Shown: positions 13,967 through 21,796 of the stretch, one piece after another
How the letters are laid out: each line of letters starts with the position of its first letter
How positions within the stretch are numbered: position 1 is the first letter of the stretch
From: a virus
Reading direction: 5' to 3' (one strand)
Length of the DNA: 25,498 nucleotides
IMG/VR virus record: IMGVR_UViG_3300047564_005329
Coordinates: 1-25,498 of that record
The notes under the pieces: model-generated
The model's input: only the letters and a program-made list of their open reading frames with translations
Told to the model about the DNA's origin: nothing
The model's database searches: none
Translations under genes and position numbers: made by a program

Positions 13967-14895
13967 GAGGATGTCACCAGGGGTAAATAGATATCAGGGA
14001 ATCGATCATCCTGCTGGTGATCACGCTCCCATGCAGTCTGCCATTCAGATAACGAATGAATGTGCTGGTCTTCTCCAGTATAGTTCTCTGTTAAGTCAAG
14101 AAGAATATAGTCAACAACAGAATCTGGATTTGGTGTCACAGTGTTGTTATCAACAAACCATGTGGAACCGTTGGGAATGGTTACCGTTATTCCAGAGTTA
14201 ATTGTTGCAAGAATGTTGGTATACGCATTAAACCCAGTTGGCAGTGTGTAATCAACTGCAAATGTTGGGCCAATGTTTAAAGTGTTTTCAGTATCAATAG
14301 AATTCTCATACACCAAATAGTTTGTGCCACCAGTCTCTAGCAGAAGTTCTGGCTCTAGGTCTTGAACTTCAACAACAACACCAACCTCGTAGTCAATTGG
14401 TTCGTTGCGTGTTGTTGAGATGCAGATCAGATAATTCCCTGGTCCCAGGGGATAATATCTTTCATCTGCAGTATCAAGCCTATTGAGATTGAATGTGTTG
14501 TACAGGTCGGACTGTGCATTCATCACATGTCCGACATACGGGTAATAAATTTCTCCCTCTACAAGTTCAGGGATACTATCCTGCTGGAAAATTGCACGAC
14601 CCTGGATTGGTGTGTTGTCTAGTTCGTATGCAGAAACTTGAATGTAATTAGGACGTGGCTGACTTTTGGTCAGGATGATCCAGGCGTTAGTGCCTAGGCC
14701 AATCTTGAACCAGTGGTTGTACGCACCCCCGCCAAAGCCACCATTAGAACTTTGGTTGGTATCGCGGTAACCAATGACTTTATTTTGCGGGCCAAGCGAA
14801 CCACGCAGACAACGAAGCGACGTCTGGCTAAAAGTGCCGAGATTGAGGGGGTTGTCTTGTGTTCGTTGGCGTTGTGATACCTGACTACGCGACAT
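13963..14895 (-). CDS. Possible virion adhesin with PPC-like beta domain
   Basis: This 310-residue, beta-rich protein has a first domain (about 40-185) that runs SSNGGFGGGAYNHWFKIGLG, NAWIILTKSQPRPNYIQV, RAIFQQD and LGPGNYLICISTTRNEP. That order resembles the bacterial pre-peptidase C-terminal domain, a beta sandwich of the collagen-binding type. A second part (200-275) has ITVTIPNGSTWFVDNN, and the end is EWQTAWERDHQQDDRFPDIY followed by LPLV, an ending I associate with cyanophage structural proteins. A fibre or surface-binding role fits, but it is on the strand opposite the fibre operon, so it would be transcribed separately. No enzyme motif is visible. Confidence 0.55.
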   Translation of the reverse strand: MSRSQVSQRQRTQDNPLNLGTFSQTSLRCLRGSLGPQNKVIGYRDTNQSSNGGFGGGAYNHWFKIGLGTNAWIILTKSQPRPNYIQVSAYELDNTPIQGRAIFQQDSIPELVEGEIYYPYVGHVMNAQSDLYNTFNLNRLDTADERYYPLGPGNYLICISTTRNEPIDYEVGVVVEVQDLEPELLLETGGTNYLVYENSIDTENTLNIGPTFAVDYTLPTGFNAYTNILATINSGITVTIPNGSTWFVDNNTVTPNPDSVVDYILLDLTENYTGEDQHIHSLSEWQTAWERDHQQDDRFPDIYLPLVTSS

Positions 14896-14910
14896 TATTG
14901 TGTTGTACTA

Positions 14911-15585
14911 TTACCCTCCTTCATCATAATCGGGAGCATCTTTTGCATCCAAAGGATGATTGATTGTTGGTTTGTAAGAAGCTTCAATTAACTTGTGGAT
15001 CTGACCTGTGGCACGTGCCTTGGTAACTGCCATCAACTTGGCGGGATTTAACTCACGATCAAATGGGGTCATGGCTTGCGGCGGAAACAAGCGATTCCAG
15101 CTGGAGACCAGATGTAGTGGGTTGCCGCACCAGGGGTTTTTGCAGATGCGTGTCACTGGCATGGAGCCGATGTCTCCCCAGGAGCACACATAAATTGCTT
15201 TGTGTGGCGACATGTTTTCAGAGAGCTGCTTGGAATACGCAGCCCTATAGGACGGAAAACACGTGCGTTTTGGGGTTTTTGCTCCAGGGACATTCATGAG
15301 CCAGCAGTCCTCCCAGTCACGCACCTGGATGAACTGCCACAGCTTCATGATTTGTTTTTTGTAGTACGGATCGATGTAGTTGACGTCATACCCACAGAGA
15401 TTGGATTGGATCTTGACAGCGCAGTGGTAACACCAGTGACCATCGACATCACGAATGGTATGGCTGAAGGGACACGGAAATCCCTTGTAATACCCATGAG
15501 ACTCAAGTTGAGAATTGCTGAGTTCGTTGATCCGTGGGACGTAACGGAAAACAGCGGTTGATTTGTGAGTGAGAAGGTTTGCCAT
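14911..15585 (-). CDS. Zinc-binding HNH-like protein of cyanophages
   Basis: The 224-residue protein carries two metal-site clusters: CPFSH with DGHWCYHC (about residues 38-56), and RICKNPWCGNPLHLVSSWNR (about 145-165). The second cluster has the Cys-x4-Cys-x-Asn-Pro-x-His-Leu order of HNH nucleases of the treble-clef class. Between them lies FPSYRAAYSKQLSENMSPHK, then YVCSWGDIG. From memory the whole arrangement is conserved in T4-like cyanophage proteins of unknown function, so it may be a fixed phage gene and not a recent invader. It overlaps the upstream HNH-like gene by a TAATG. Nuclease activity is inferred from the motif only. Confidence 0.65.
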   Translation of the reverse strand: MANLLTHKSTAVFRYVPRINELSNSQLESHGYYKGFPCPFSHTIRDVDGHWCYHCAVKIQSNLCGYDVNYIDPYYKKQIMKLWQFIQVRDWEDCWLMNVPGAKTPKRTCFPSYRAAYSKQLSENMSPHKAIYVCSWGDIGSMPVTRICKNPWCGNPLHLVSSWNRLFPPQAMTPFDRELNPAKLMAVTKARATGQIHKLIEASYKPTINHPLDAKDAPDYDEGG

Positions 15586-15917
15586 TACTCAGCAAGAATT
15601 GGACAGGGCTTCGGTGGTTTGCGGGCAGGTGGTTTGCGGCTTGCAAACAGCTCTAAGCGGTTGTCTTTGGTCTCATTAGAAGACTCATGTTTGACGTCGT
15701 AGTTGTTGGGTAGTTCACCTGTACGCATGTAATAAACGATTCGGTGCGCCAGGTACAGCTGGTTGTCCACGAAGAGCTGGTAGTAGCCCGTCCTCTTGTT
15801 GAGGCGTCCTGCCTGCTCCCCCCGCTTGTAGCCGGCCTTTGGGACGGCCCACTCCAGTCCTGACGGGTATTTATCGGACAGGGAGAACAGCTCCTCCAGG
15901 TGCCAGAGGGGTGGCAT
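15585..15917 (-). CDS. Degenerate HNH endonuclease-like protein
   Basis: ATG at 15917 gives 110 residues; an in-frame TTG at 15959 would add 14. The protein follows the HNH homing-endonuclease plan: LEELFSLSDKYPSGLEW, a GYYQLFVDNQLYLAHRIVYY segment, then NNYDVKHESSNETKDNRLEL. The usual (I/V)DH at the catalytic turn is V-K-H here, so the conserved Asp is lost, and the DNA-binding C-terminus is replaced by a short Pro/Lys tail. It is probably inactive or decaying. Bases 15781-15900 are about 62% G+C by hand count, against about 32% in 15961-16020, a sign of foreign origin. It overlaps the next gene by TAATG. Confidence 0.65.
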   Translation of the reverse strand: MPPLWHLEELFSLSDKYPSGLEWAVPKAGYKRGEQAGRLNKRTGYYQLFVDNQLYLAHRIVYYMRTGELPNNYDVKHESSNETKDNRLELFASRKPPARKPPKPCPILAE

Positions 15918-15978
15918 CTCCACGTAGAAGCGGGACACGTTGCAGTAAACCGAGAACAAACAAGGATTCTATTCGGTT

Positions 15979-16122
15979 CTAAGCAGAATGACATTTTGAT
16001 ATCAAAGTGTAATGGTTTTTTCACGGTTTTTGATTTGCTTCCAATTTCCTTTACTCATTTTGAGTCTCATAAGACCGTTAAAAACCCATTACACTTTTGG
16101 GCCAAAGTGTAATTCTGCTTAG
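15979..16122. repeat. Long inverted repeat, 48-bp arms
   Basis: Arm 1 (15979-16026) and arm 2 (16075-16122) are reverse complements at 39 of 48 positions with no gaps, separated by a 48-base AT-rich loop. Outward, weaker pairing continues for about 12 bases. Each arm is itself partly palindromic and carries AAAGTGTAAT or ATTACACTTT (16005-16014, 16088-16097, 16104-16113, plus one degraded copy near 15990). Three of the nine arm differences would be U-G pairs in a plus-strand RNA. It lies in a gene-free stretch (15918-16307) and could be a replication origin, a multi-operator site, a non-coding RNA or a remnant of a small mobile element. Confidence 0.75.
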
Positions 16123-16228
16123 GACCAGGTAGAAACGGCTTTTGTTCTAGGTTTACTGCACCACCTCCACCCTCTAGTCTCACCTTCCAACCAAAAACCA
16201 AGTCCCCGTGGGACCCCACTGTCATATA

Positions 16229-16245
16229 AGTCTCAACCTGAGACT
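16229..16245. repeat. Short perfect hairpin, 7-bp stem
   Basis: AGTCTCA and TGAGACT pair around a three-base ACC loop. It lies 10 bases beyond the T-run end of the terminator at 16256-16279 and has no T-run of its own. GAGTCTCA also appears in the loop of the long inverted repeat near 16061. Confidence 0.45.
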
Positions 16246-16255
16246 ACTTGCCGAC

Positions 16256-16279
16256 AAAAAACCCCCTGTTTCCAGGGGG
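16256..16279 (-). terminator. Rho-independent terminator for glycosyltransferase
   Basis: Read on the minus strand: CCCCCTG, a GAAA tetraloop, CAGGGGG, then six T residues. It starts 28 bases after the stop codon of the GT4 gene at 16308 and is the strongest terminator in the window. It ends the minus-strand block of 21398-16308. Confidence 0.92.
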
Positions 16280-16307
16280 CTGTACAGATATTCCCGAAGC
16301 AAACGTA

Positions 16308-17585
16308 TCAGACCAGAGCCAGCTCCTTCTCTTTTTTTTGTTTTTGTTTCCGGTTTTTGCGACGTTTGGGGGCGATGGGGGGAGCATCCACCGTGTGATC
16401 CACCTCCTTCAGCACGTCTTCAAAGATGCCGCCAAACTGAGACGCAACTGTATCCCATGCGAACTGAGGATCAGTCACTCGTAAGTGACAGAGTTCAGCT
16501 GTTGCGTCCAGCTTCTCGCGATTCTCGTAGAGATCCGTCAAAATCTCCGCCAGATGGTCAGCAGAGGGGCATGGCATCTCACGTCCATAGTTCACGTCAA
16601 CGTCCACGTGCTCGTTCTTAATAAGCCTTCCATAGCCCTCAAACACTTCTTTGGTGCTGGTATGGTTGGGCACTACTTGCGCCACCTTGCAGGCGGCATG
16701 CTCAAAGTTGACAAGTTCCCAGCCACCACCTTTGGTGGTGTTAATACCAACATCACAAGCGTTATAGATAGTATTTAATTCTTCAACAGAAACGGACGGA
16801 GGACTAGGACTAGTTGTTGTAAGAATGATGCGACCATTGGGATCTAGCTTTTGTTTTTCCATTTCTCGCGCAAACAGCTGCAAAATATCCCAGCCCTGAT
16901 CTTTAACCCCACAATGCAGATATAATTGAGCATCGGGTTTGTCTTTTGCAAATTTTGCAAAAGCTGTGATTGTAATATCTAACCGCTTACGGAATTGATT
17001 ACGATTTCCATTAAACACTACAAATGAATCCGGTTTAATCCCAAGACGTTGACGAGCTTCCAGTTTATCCATCGGATAAAAAACAGCTGCATCAAGCCCG
17101 TGAGGAATAACAGCAATAGGACGGTTTACTCCAGCTTTAATAAATTCGTGCGCTCCAAATTCGGTAAAAGCAATTAAACCATCCCAATCATTGATATGCG
17201 GGTCAATTCCTCCAAGCCAGTTATAGCTATCCATTGTTAAATATCCAACAAACTTAAATTGTTTTTGTTGGTGTAAATCTTGGATTTGCCGATATTGTTC
17301 AGACACAATCCAAGGATCATTAAGACTGAAGACAATATCCGGACGCTCACGCTCGACAATCTCACGGATACGTTGCTCGCCAAAAGGTGCCTGCTGGAAC
17401 CGATTGGATGCCGGGTACATCTTAAAGTCTTGCTGCTCTTCGCATGGATCGCCATGCCAGTTACATGCAAGAACAACAAATTCAAAATCATCCCTAAGGC
17501 GTGGGAGGATGGCTCCAGACACACGCCCAAAACCAGTTGTTGCTACAAAATCAGCAATCCAAAGAATTTTAGGTTTTTTGGTCAT
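16308..17585 (-). CDS. GT4-type glycosyltransferase
   Basis: The 425-residue protein has the GT-B two-domain plan. The N-terminal domain (about 1-180) opens with KILWIADFVATTGFGRVSGA. The C-terminal domain (about 185-400) has VFNGNRNQFRKRLDI for the phosphate-binding region, AQLYLHCG, and the acceptor/donor-binding stretch VSVEELNTIYNACDVGINTT followed by GGGWELVNFEHAACK, where the Glu residues of the E-x7-E motif lie. The last 20 residues are Lys/Arg-rich. It would transfer a sugar from a nucleotide-sugar donor to an unknown acceptor, perhaps a virion protein or host surface glycan. Its start overlaps the end of the HNH gene upstream by 17 bases, and a strong terminator follows it. Confidence 0.85.
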   Translation of the reverse strand: MTKKPKILWIADFVATTGFGRVSGAILPRLRDDFEFVVLACNWHGDPCEEQQDFKMYPASNRFQQAPFGEQRIREIVERERPDIVFSLNDPWIVSEQYRQIQDLHQQKQFKFVGYLTMDSYNWLGGIDPHINDWDGLIAFTEFGAHEFIKAGVNRPIAVIPHGLDAAVFYPMDKLEARQRLGIKPDSFVVFNGNRNQFRKRLDITITAFAKFAKDKPDAQLYLHCGVKDQGWDILQLFAREMEKQKLDPNGRIILTTTSPSPPSVSVEELNTIYNACDVGINTTKGGGWELVNFEHAACKVAQVVPNHTSTKEVFEGYGRLIKNEHVDVDVNYGREMPCPSADHLAEILTDLYENREKLDATAELCHLRVTDPQFAWDTVASQFGGIFEDVLKEVDHTVDAPPIAPKRRKNRKQKQKKEKELALV

Positions 17586-18264
17586 TGAGAAGGTTTGTAA
17601 GTTCTTTAGGAAATATATCGCAAATCAAACCTTTTTGACAGTCAAGTTGCCCAGGCCACACTCGATTTCCTTTACTGCAGTTTTCTGTTGCAGTCAATAT
17701 TTGTAGATTGGTTTCCACATGCAAGCCACACATATAGTCAGAGACCATTGGATAAACATGGTCTACATGATGCTCAATTCCAGTTTCAAGAGTTAAACGC
17801 CTTGCTTCTCTATAAAAGTCAGAAATTTTTTGCTGGTTTGCCCACGCAACAAACCGCTGTTTGCGTTTGGCATTTTTTAATTTGTCGTATGCTAAGCGTT
17901 TATGTGGATTTTGTTTTAACCATTTCTTTGTTTTTTGTTTTTTCTTATTTCGCCATTCACTATCTTGCTTCCAACGTTTTCTTTTTTGAGCATTAATTTG
18001 TTTACGGCGTTTTTCTCGAAATTCTTGATTAGCTTGATAATGCGCTCTTTTTCTTGCGTTGCATTTTTCTTGCGTTTTTCTTTCCTGTGTTAATGCACTC
18101 TTGATTCGATTAGCTCTGAAAACTGGATCAGTTTGATATTTATTCTTAGCATAAGCTCGCCTGCAGTCAGGACATCCCCTCCCATTGCCCGCTGGGATGT
18201 ACCAATGCAGTTTTTTGCGGCACAGCTTGTAGCCTTCACCAGGACAGTCGTTTAAAATACCCAT
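17569..18264 (-). CDS. HNH homing-type endonuclease, copy B
   Basis: This 231-residue paralogue of the gene at 3065 has a Cys pattern (LCRKKLHWY, then GCPDCRRAY, about 14-37), a long Lys/Arg/Gln-rich linker (40-150), and the same nuclease core, HHVDHVYPMVSDYMCGLHV followed by TNLQILTATENCSKGNRVWP. The shared part ends at LDCQK, where copy A stops one residue later. Copy B runs on for 20 more residues (GLICDIFPKELTNLLNDQKT) and overlaps the glycosyltransferase start. It lies just downstream of the primase-helicase and has the same leader stem-loop as copy A. It is probably a mobile free-standing endonuclease. Confidence 0.87.
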   Translation of the reverse strand: MGILNDCPGEGYKLCRKKLHWYIPAGNGRGCPDCRRAYAKNKYQTDPVFRANRIKSALTQERKTQEKCNARKRAHYQANQEFREKRRKQINAQKRKRWKQDSEWRNKKKQKTKKWLKQNPHKRLAYDKLKNAKRKQRFVAWANQQKISDFYREARRLTLETGIEHHVDHVYPMVSDYMCGLHVETNLQILTATENCSKGNRVWPGQLDCQKGLICDIFPKELTNLLNDQKT

Positions 18265-18287
18265 GTGACCAGTTGGGTGGTTGCCGT

Positions 18288-18314
18288 GGGCAGGGAGTTG
18301 GCGCTCCGCTGCCC
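18288..18314 (-). promoter_or_regulatory. Conserved stem-loop leader of HNH gene, copy B
   Basis: On the minus strand the order is GGGCAG, a bulged C, GGA, an eight-base loop (GCGCCAAC), TCC and CTGCCC, exactly the architecture of copy A at 3010-3036. GTTAAAAT precedes it and GGCAACCA follows it in both copies. The ATG is 23 bases further on. It begins about 15 bases after the primase stop codon. Confidence 0.65.
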
Positions 18315-18328
18315 GTTTATTTTAACAA

Positions 18329-20980
18329 CTAAAACGTTTCCTCTACCACTTCTTCTGCTATTTCTTGGTGATCTTTCTTTTTGTCAAGGACATCACCATA
18401 GTGCGGCCTCCACTCATCCTTATTCAGTCCCACCTCAACGATCGACGGAAACTTGGCGTACTTCTGATCGGATGCACGGCAGGCAATGTTAACGACACGC
18501 ATGCCCCTACGATCCTTGAATTTGTAAACGTTGAGTCCCAGCTGATGAACACATACGTCCATCAACAGGGTTTCAAATCGCGTACGGCCCAGGATGTTGC
18601 TGTTGCTGGCGCAAGCGAACTCACAATAGCTCGCATAGAGTTGCGTATCCCAGCCGGTGTACACATTTGATGTGCCACCCACGGCCCTCTTGGCAAGACC
18701 CACAGCAGCAGAAATGCCTGGATCAAACACCACACAGTGTTCCATCCAATCCATAATCTGGTTGGACTTCAGGATTTGATCACGATGATGGCGAGCAAAG
18801 AAATCAACTTTCTTGTTGGTCTCCATCAGGTACTCACGCATCTCAAGTTCTGGCATATCCAGGACCCAATTCACAAGCCCAGGAATGAGAGGAGCAAAGT
18901 CACCGAAAGGACGACCCCTGTCGTCCATATCAATAAGAGTACGTTGTTCTGCAGAGCTGCCAGTGAAAGGGCGATCAAAAGGAATGGTGAGGCGACGACG
19001 AGCCAAACCAGAAGTCGGATCAGTAGTTTGGATGGGTTCATTGGCGGTAATCATGACCAGGCCATTGAATTTGAATGGCTTCTGTGACCCCGCTTGGAAC
19101 TTGCGTTCGTTACGGATGAGGTCACGACCTGTGATTGCTTTGAGTACGGAGACCGAGCCACCATACCGCTCCACATCATTGAAGAGTAGTAGCTTCTTCT
19201 TATAGAGGTTGGCAGTCTCAAACCTGTTCTTCTCCAGATGCTCCAGAGAAGAGATCATGGCATTGTCGTCACCAACCAATGCGTGGGCAAGGTTGCTATA
19301 GGTGGACTTACCGGACTTACCAGGGCCAACAATCTCTACGAACTTTTGGATTTCTGAGTTGCTGAGGAGCACTGCCCGCAACCAAGCCCGCAAGACTTGC
19401 ACGCGCTCCCAGTTGTTGTCTTGTGCATTTTTGAGCCACTTGATGATTGGTTCACAGGTTGCACCTGGGTCGTAGTCGTAGGGCAGTTGTTGGGTGATGT
19501 AGAGCTCCCGGTTGAAGGGCAGGAGTTCACGTGTTTCGACGACAAGGATTCCATTGGTGAAAAGCAGGAGGTCATTACCTTCGTACCACTCATCAAAGTA
19601 GATGCTGATACGAAGCTGATCTAATACGTCATTAATGAGACGCATGCTGTAACCATCTGGGACCAAATCTTCCCGCATGGCTTCCAACAGATCACGAATT
19701 AGACCCCGCATTTCATTGTCAGTCAGCTGGGACCAAAGCCCAGGACTTTGATGCTCGTAATGCAAGAATGCATCGCGAGCTTGACTGTAAACTAGATTTC
19801 CTTTAAAGTGACCGATCAACGCATTGGCAATTAAGTCCGATGAGAAATTACGCTTTTTACTCTTCCCTTCTTCTTCTTTTGTTTTCCTCCATTCCCGCGT
19901 CTGCTTCCGTTTCCCCCTCGTTTGAATTTCTGGAACAATATCCTCAAGGACTTCTCCAACCGTCATTACGTCATCCTCTAATTGATCGATTAACTGAGCC
20001 TGATATTCGAGTGTCGCATCATCAACACTCATCGCACGGTGCTCTTCCGAGAACTGAACCCCCTGCTCCTGGGCAATGTGAATAAGGGTACCGAGGCCCC
20101 GACCACCACCTTTTGAGAAGGACAACCAACGCCTGTGGCACTCACCCTCCTTGTACTTATCTGATTGCTTGGACCATTCATCCCAGTCATCAAGCAGTGA
20201 TTCGTCCAAGGAGTGGAGTGCTTGGCCGACTGCGATCCAGATGTCGTAGTCATCTACAACTTCTGTTGGCATTTTCCACATGCCCTCCCGCGCAATTTTG
20301 ATGTCACGATCCAGTGAGATCTGTGCGTTGACTGCAAATGTCGGGCCAACCAGTCGTGTAGTTTCCTTAGCAGGAACCCCCTGCTTCACATTCTTATTAA
20401 CGATTTCATTCAGCAGCCAGTCCGGAAATTCAGGCAGCTGATCAATCCACTCAAAACCTTGACCTTCTGCGGTGAAGTAACCATCCGTTTCCGGATGCAG
20501 ACCCATCAGTACACCCTGGCACCGAGTCCACAAGATCTCAAGTTTTTCTTTATTTTCTTGCGCATGCCATACATATTTATTACGGACAAAGTGCTTATGC
20601 TTCTCGCGATCAATCTTGTATAGCTTACGTTCGCGACCGTCTTTACCACTGCGGATGGTCAGGGTATTGGGAAGTGCGTCGGCAAATGGTTTACCGGATA
20701 ATTCTTCGACCAGTTGGTAAACGCTTGGTCCATCGACGTCAGCCCATACCAAACCATAGGGGTAATTAAAAACAGGGCCAGAAAGTAATCCGACAGCTTT
20801 GCAGTCGCCTGATATGATTTCTTCTTCAATCTCTTTGGCGGTAAATGGTTTGTTCTGCCAGCCAGCAACGTACGGGTTCTTGTTCGCGCCAAGTGGCGTG
20901 AGCGGCCACTCAATGGGGAGGTAGTCAAGACGAATTTCTCCAGGGCGTAAGGATTGTTGCGGAGTTGCAGGCATAGTCAT
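18329..20980 (-). CDS. Primase-polymerase / SF3 helicase (D5-type)
   Basis: The 883-residue replication protein has an N-terminal primase-polymerase-like domain (about 20-220) with PLTPLGANKNPYVAGWQ and the GLVWADVDG acidic pair, and a primase C-terminal-2-like region (about 235-320) with DDYDIWIAVGQALHSLDE and GLGTLIHIAQEQG. A charged linker and a D5 N-terminal region follow, then an SF3 helicase (about 500-690). Its Walker A is GPGKSGKST near 552, Walker B is KKLLLFNDVE, and sensor 1 is LVMITANEP. Such fusions prime and unwind DNA at phage and plasmid forks. Its ATG overlaps the stop of a 59-residue gene (ATGA). The HNH copy B unit follows its stop codon. Confidence 0.88.
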   Translation of the reverse strand: MTMPATPQQSLRPGEIRLDYLPIEWPLTPLGANKNPYVAGWQNKPFTAKEIEEEIISGDCKAVGLLSGPVFNYPYGLVWADVDGPSVYQLVEELSGKPFADALPNTLTIRSGKDGRERKLYKIDREKHKHFVRNKYVWHAQENKEKLEILWTRCQGVLMGLHPETDGYFTAEGQGFEWIDQLPEFPDWLLNEIVNKNVKQGVPAKETTRLVGPTFAVNAQISLDRDIKIAREGMWKMPTEVVDDYDIWIAVGQALHSLDESLLDDWDEWSKQSDKYKEGECHRRWLSFSKGGGRGLGTLIHIAQEQGVQFSEEHRAMSVDDATLEYQAQLIDQLEDDVMTVGEVLEDIVPEIQTRGKRKQTREWRKTKEEEGKSKKRNFSSDLIANALIGHFKGNLVYSQARDAFLHYEHQSPGLWSQLTDNEMRGLIRDLLEAMREDLVPDGYSMRLINDVLDQLRISIYFDEWYEGNDLLLFTNGILVVETRELLPFNRELYITQQLPYDYDPGATCEPIIKWLKNAQDNNWERVQVLRAWLRAVLLSNSEIQKFVEIVGPGKSGKSTYSNLAHALVGDDNAMISSLEHLEKNRFETANLYKKKLLLFNDVERYGGSVSVLKAITGRDLIRNERKFQAGSQKPFKFNGLVMITANEPIQTTDPTSGLARRRLTIPFDRPFTGSSAEQRTLIDMDDRGRPFGDFAPLIPGLVNWVLDMPELEMREYLMETNKKVDFFARHHRDQILKSNQIMDWMEHCVVFDPGISAAVGLAKRAVGGTSNVYTGWDTQLYASYCEFACASNSNILGRTRFETLLMDVCVHQLGLNVYKFKDRRGMRVVNIACRASDQKYAKFPSIVEVGLNKDEWRPHYGDVLDKKKDHQEIAEEVVEETF

Positions 20981-21156
20981 TGGCAGTTATTGACCTTTAC
21001 TTTAAAGTCTCGTTCAGCAAAACTCGTCTCCTTTAAAAGGATGTAAGCATGTAGATGCATGGGAGACGGAAGACAAAAACAATCCCCATCAGCCGCATTA
21101 GACATGAGGCTTTGGAGCGTATGCATCCACTCCCCGAGCGCGACATGAACGTCCAT
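20977..21156 (-). CDS. 59-residue protein coupled to primase-helicase
   Basis: ATG at 21156 to TGA at 20977 encodes 59 residues (MDVHVALGEWMHTLQSLMSN onward). It ends ETSFAERDFKVKVNNCQ, and its stop shares the ATGA of the primase start, which is strong evidence that it is a real operon member. The middle has two Cys (CFC) and a His-rich stretch (SPMHLHAYILLKE). There is no Shine-Dalgarno; later ATGs at codons 11 and 18 are possible starts. The family is not recognised. Position suggests an early or replication-linked role. It lies opposite a sequence that superficially resembles a structured RNA on the plus strand. Confidence 0.6.
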   Translation of the reverse strand: MDVHVALGEWMHTLQSLMSNAADGDCFCLPSPMHLHAYILLKETSFAERDFKVKVNNCQ

Positions 21157-21230
21157 CGGAGGTGTTGTTTTGATTGTTTACTTATCCTACGGCCAGGAAA
21201 TCGATACGCCGTTACACCAATCTGAAATCT

Positions 21231-21398
21231 TTATGTCTTATCTGCGTCACACCCTGAGACCTTAAGTAATTCGTTGTGTTTCATCAAACGTTCATAAATT
21301 AACACGGGATCTTCCTTCGTGACGACTGCACACTCTGTCGCAACAGACCAAGCAATACGCTTTTGCTTCTCAATTGAATTCTCTGGATTCCAAGCCAT
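21231..21398 (-). CDS. 55-residue protein, first gene of primase block
   Basis: The open frame extends further upstream on this strand, but it would run under the divergent gene, so ATG at 21398 (MAWNPENSIEKQKRIAWSVA) is the likely start. The 55 residues are mostly helical and soluble: TECAVVTKEDPVLIYERLMK followed by HNELLKVSG. It lies 74 bases before the 59-residue gene on the same strand, with its promoter presumably in the 50-base divergent gap. No family is recognised. The alternation of charged and hydrophobic residues supports a folded helical protein. Confidence 0.55.
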   Translation of the reverse strand: MAWNPENSIEKQKRIAWSVATECAVVTKEDPVLIYERLMKHNELLKVSGCDADKT

Positions 21399-21424
21399 TG
21401 TGTTATAGCTACCTAATTTATAAT
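21398..21424 (+). promoter_or_regulatory. Candidate sigma70-type promoter
   Basis: TTGTGT at 21398-21403 and a consensus TATAAT at 21419-21424 are separated by 15 bases, slightly short of the ideal 17. The ATG of the coiled-coil gene follows 24 bases later at 21449. It lies in the gap between divergent genes. Confidence 0.4.
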
Positions 21425-21448
21425 ACAAATAACCATTTAATAATTGAT

Positions 21449-21796
21449 ATGGACATTGCCGGCAAGTACATGGGCAAAGGTTCCGAGCGTGGTCAAGAAC
21501 GTCGGGCAGCAGGCATGAAGCGTGCAGCAGAAAACAAAACAGCAGCTGAACGCCGCAAAGAAGAAGCTCGTAAGCGTGCAGAAGAAAGCCGTAAACGCTT
21601 AGAGGAAGCAAAAAGAAATGAAGATCGTCGCTTAAAAGATAAAGAAAAACGGCAAGCAGCCGCCAAACGCGAACAGCAACAAGCTCGTATAGAGCAAATC
21701 CGTGCCAAAAAATCTGCTAAATCTGCAGATCGCGGACAGGGTTTAAGCCGTGGCGGTGATGCGTCCCGTGGCGGTGGTTTAAAGCGCGGCCGCTGA
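21449..21796 (+). CDS. Basic coiled-coil protein
   Basis: The frame is open from 21374 but that part overlaps the divergent gene; ATG at 21449 (MDIAGKYMGKGSERGQERRA) is the natural start, giving 115 residues. Residues 15-90 form one long, very charged helix of Lys, Arg, Glu and Ala (ERRKEEARKRAEESRKRLEE), likely a coiled coil or single alpha-helix. The C-terminus is Gly/Arg/Ser-rich (DRGQGLSRGGDASRGG) and basic, like nucleic-acid-binding tails. A consensus -10 box precedes it. Scaffold, packaging or DNA-compaction roles are possible; none is shown. The stop directly abuts the stop of the convergent nuclease gene. Confidence 0.7.
   Translation: MDIAGKYMGKGSERGQERRAAGMKRAAENKTAAERRKEEARKRAEESRKRLEEAKRNEDRRLKDKEKRQAAAKREQQQARIEQIRAKKSAKSADRGQGLSRGGDASRGGGLKRGR

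Noticed and set aside
21006-21073. Possible glutamine-type riboswitch on the plus strand (CGTTCA followed by GACGGAAG with a CGTCTCC/GGAGACG stem)
   Set aside because: The segment is inside a convincing 59-residue minus-strand gene coupled to the primase, the remaining consensus bases are missing, and the possible GAACG partner is too far away.
21170-21265. 31-codon plus-strand frame starting at TTG after GGAGG
   Set aside because: It reads plausibly but overlaps the end of the 55-residue minus-strand gene and lies between genes that all run on the minus strand, so it is probably chance.
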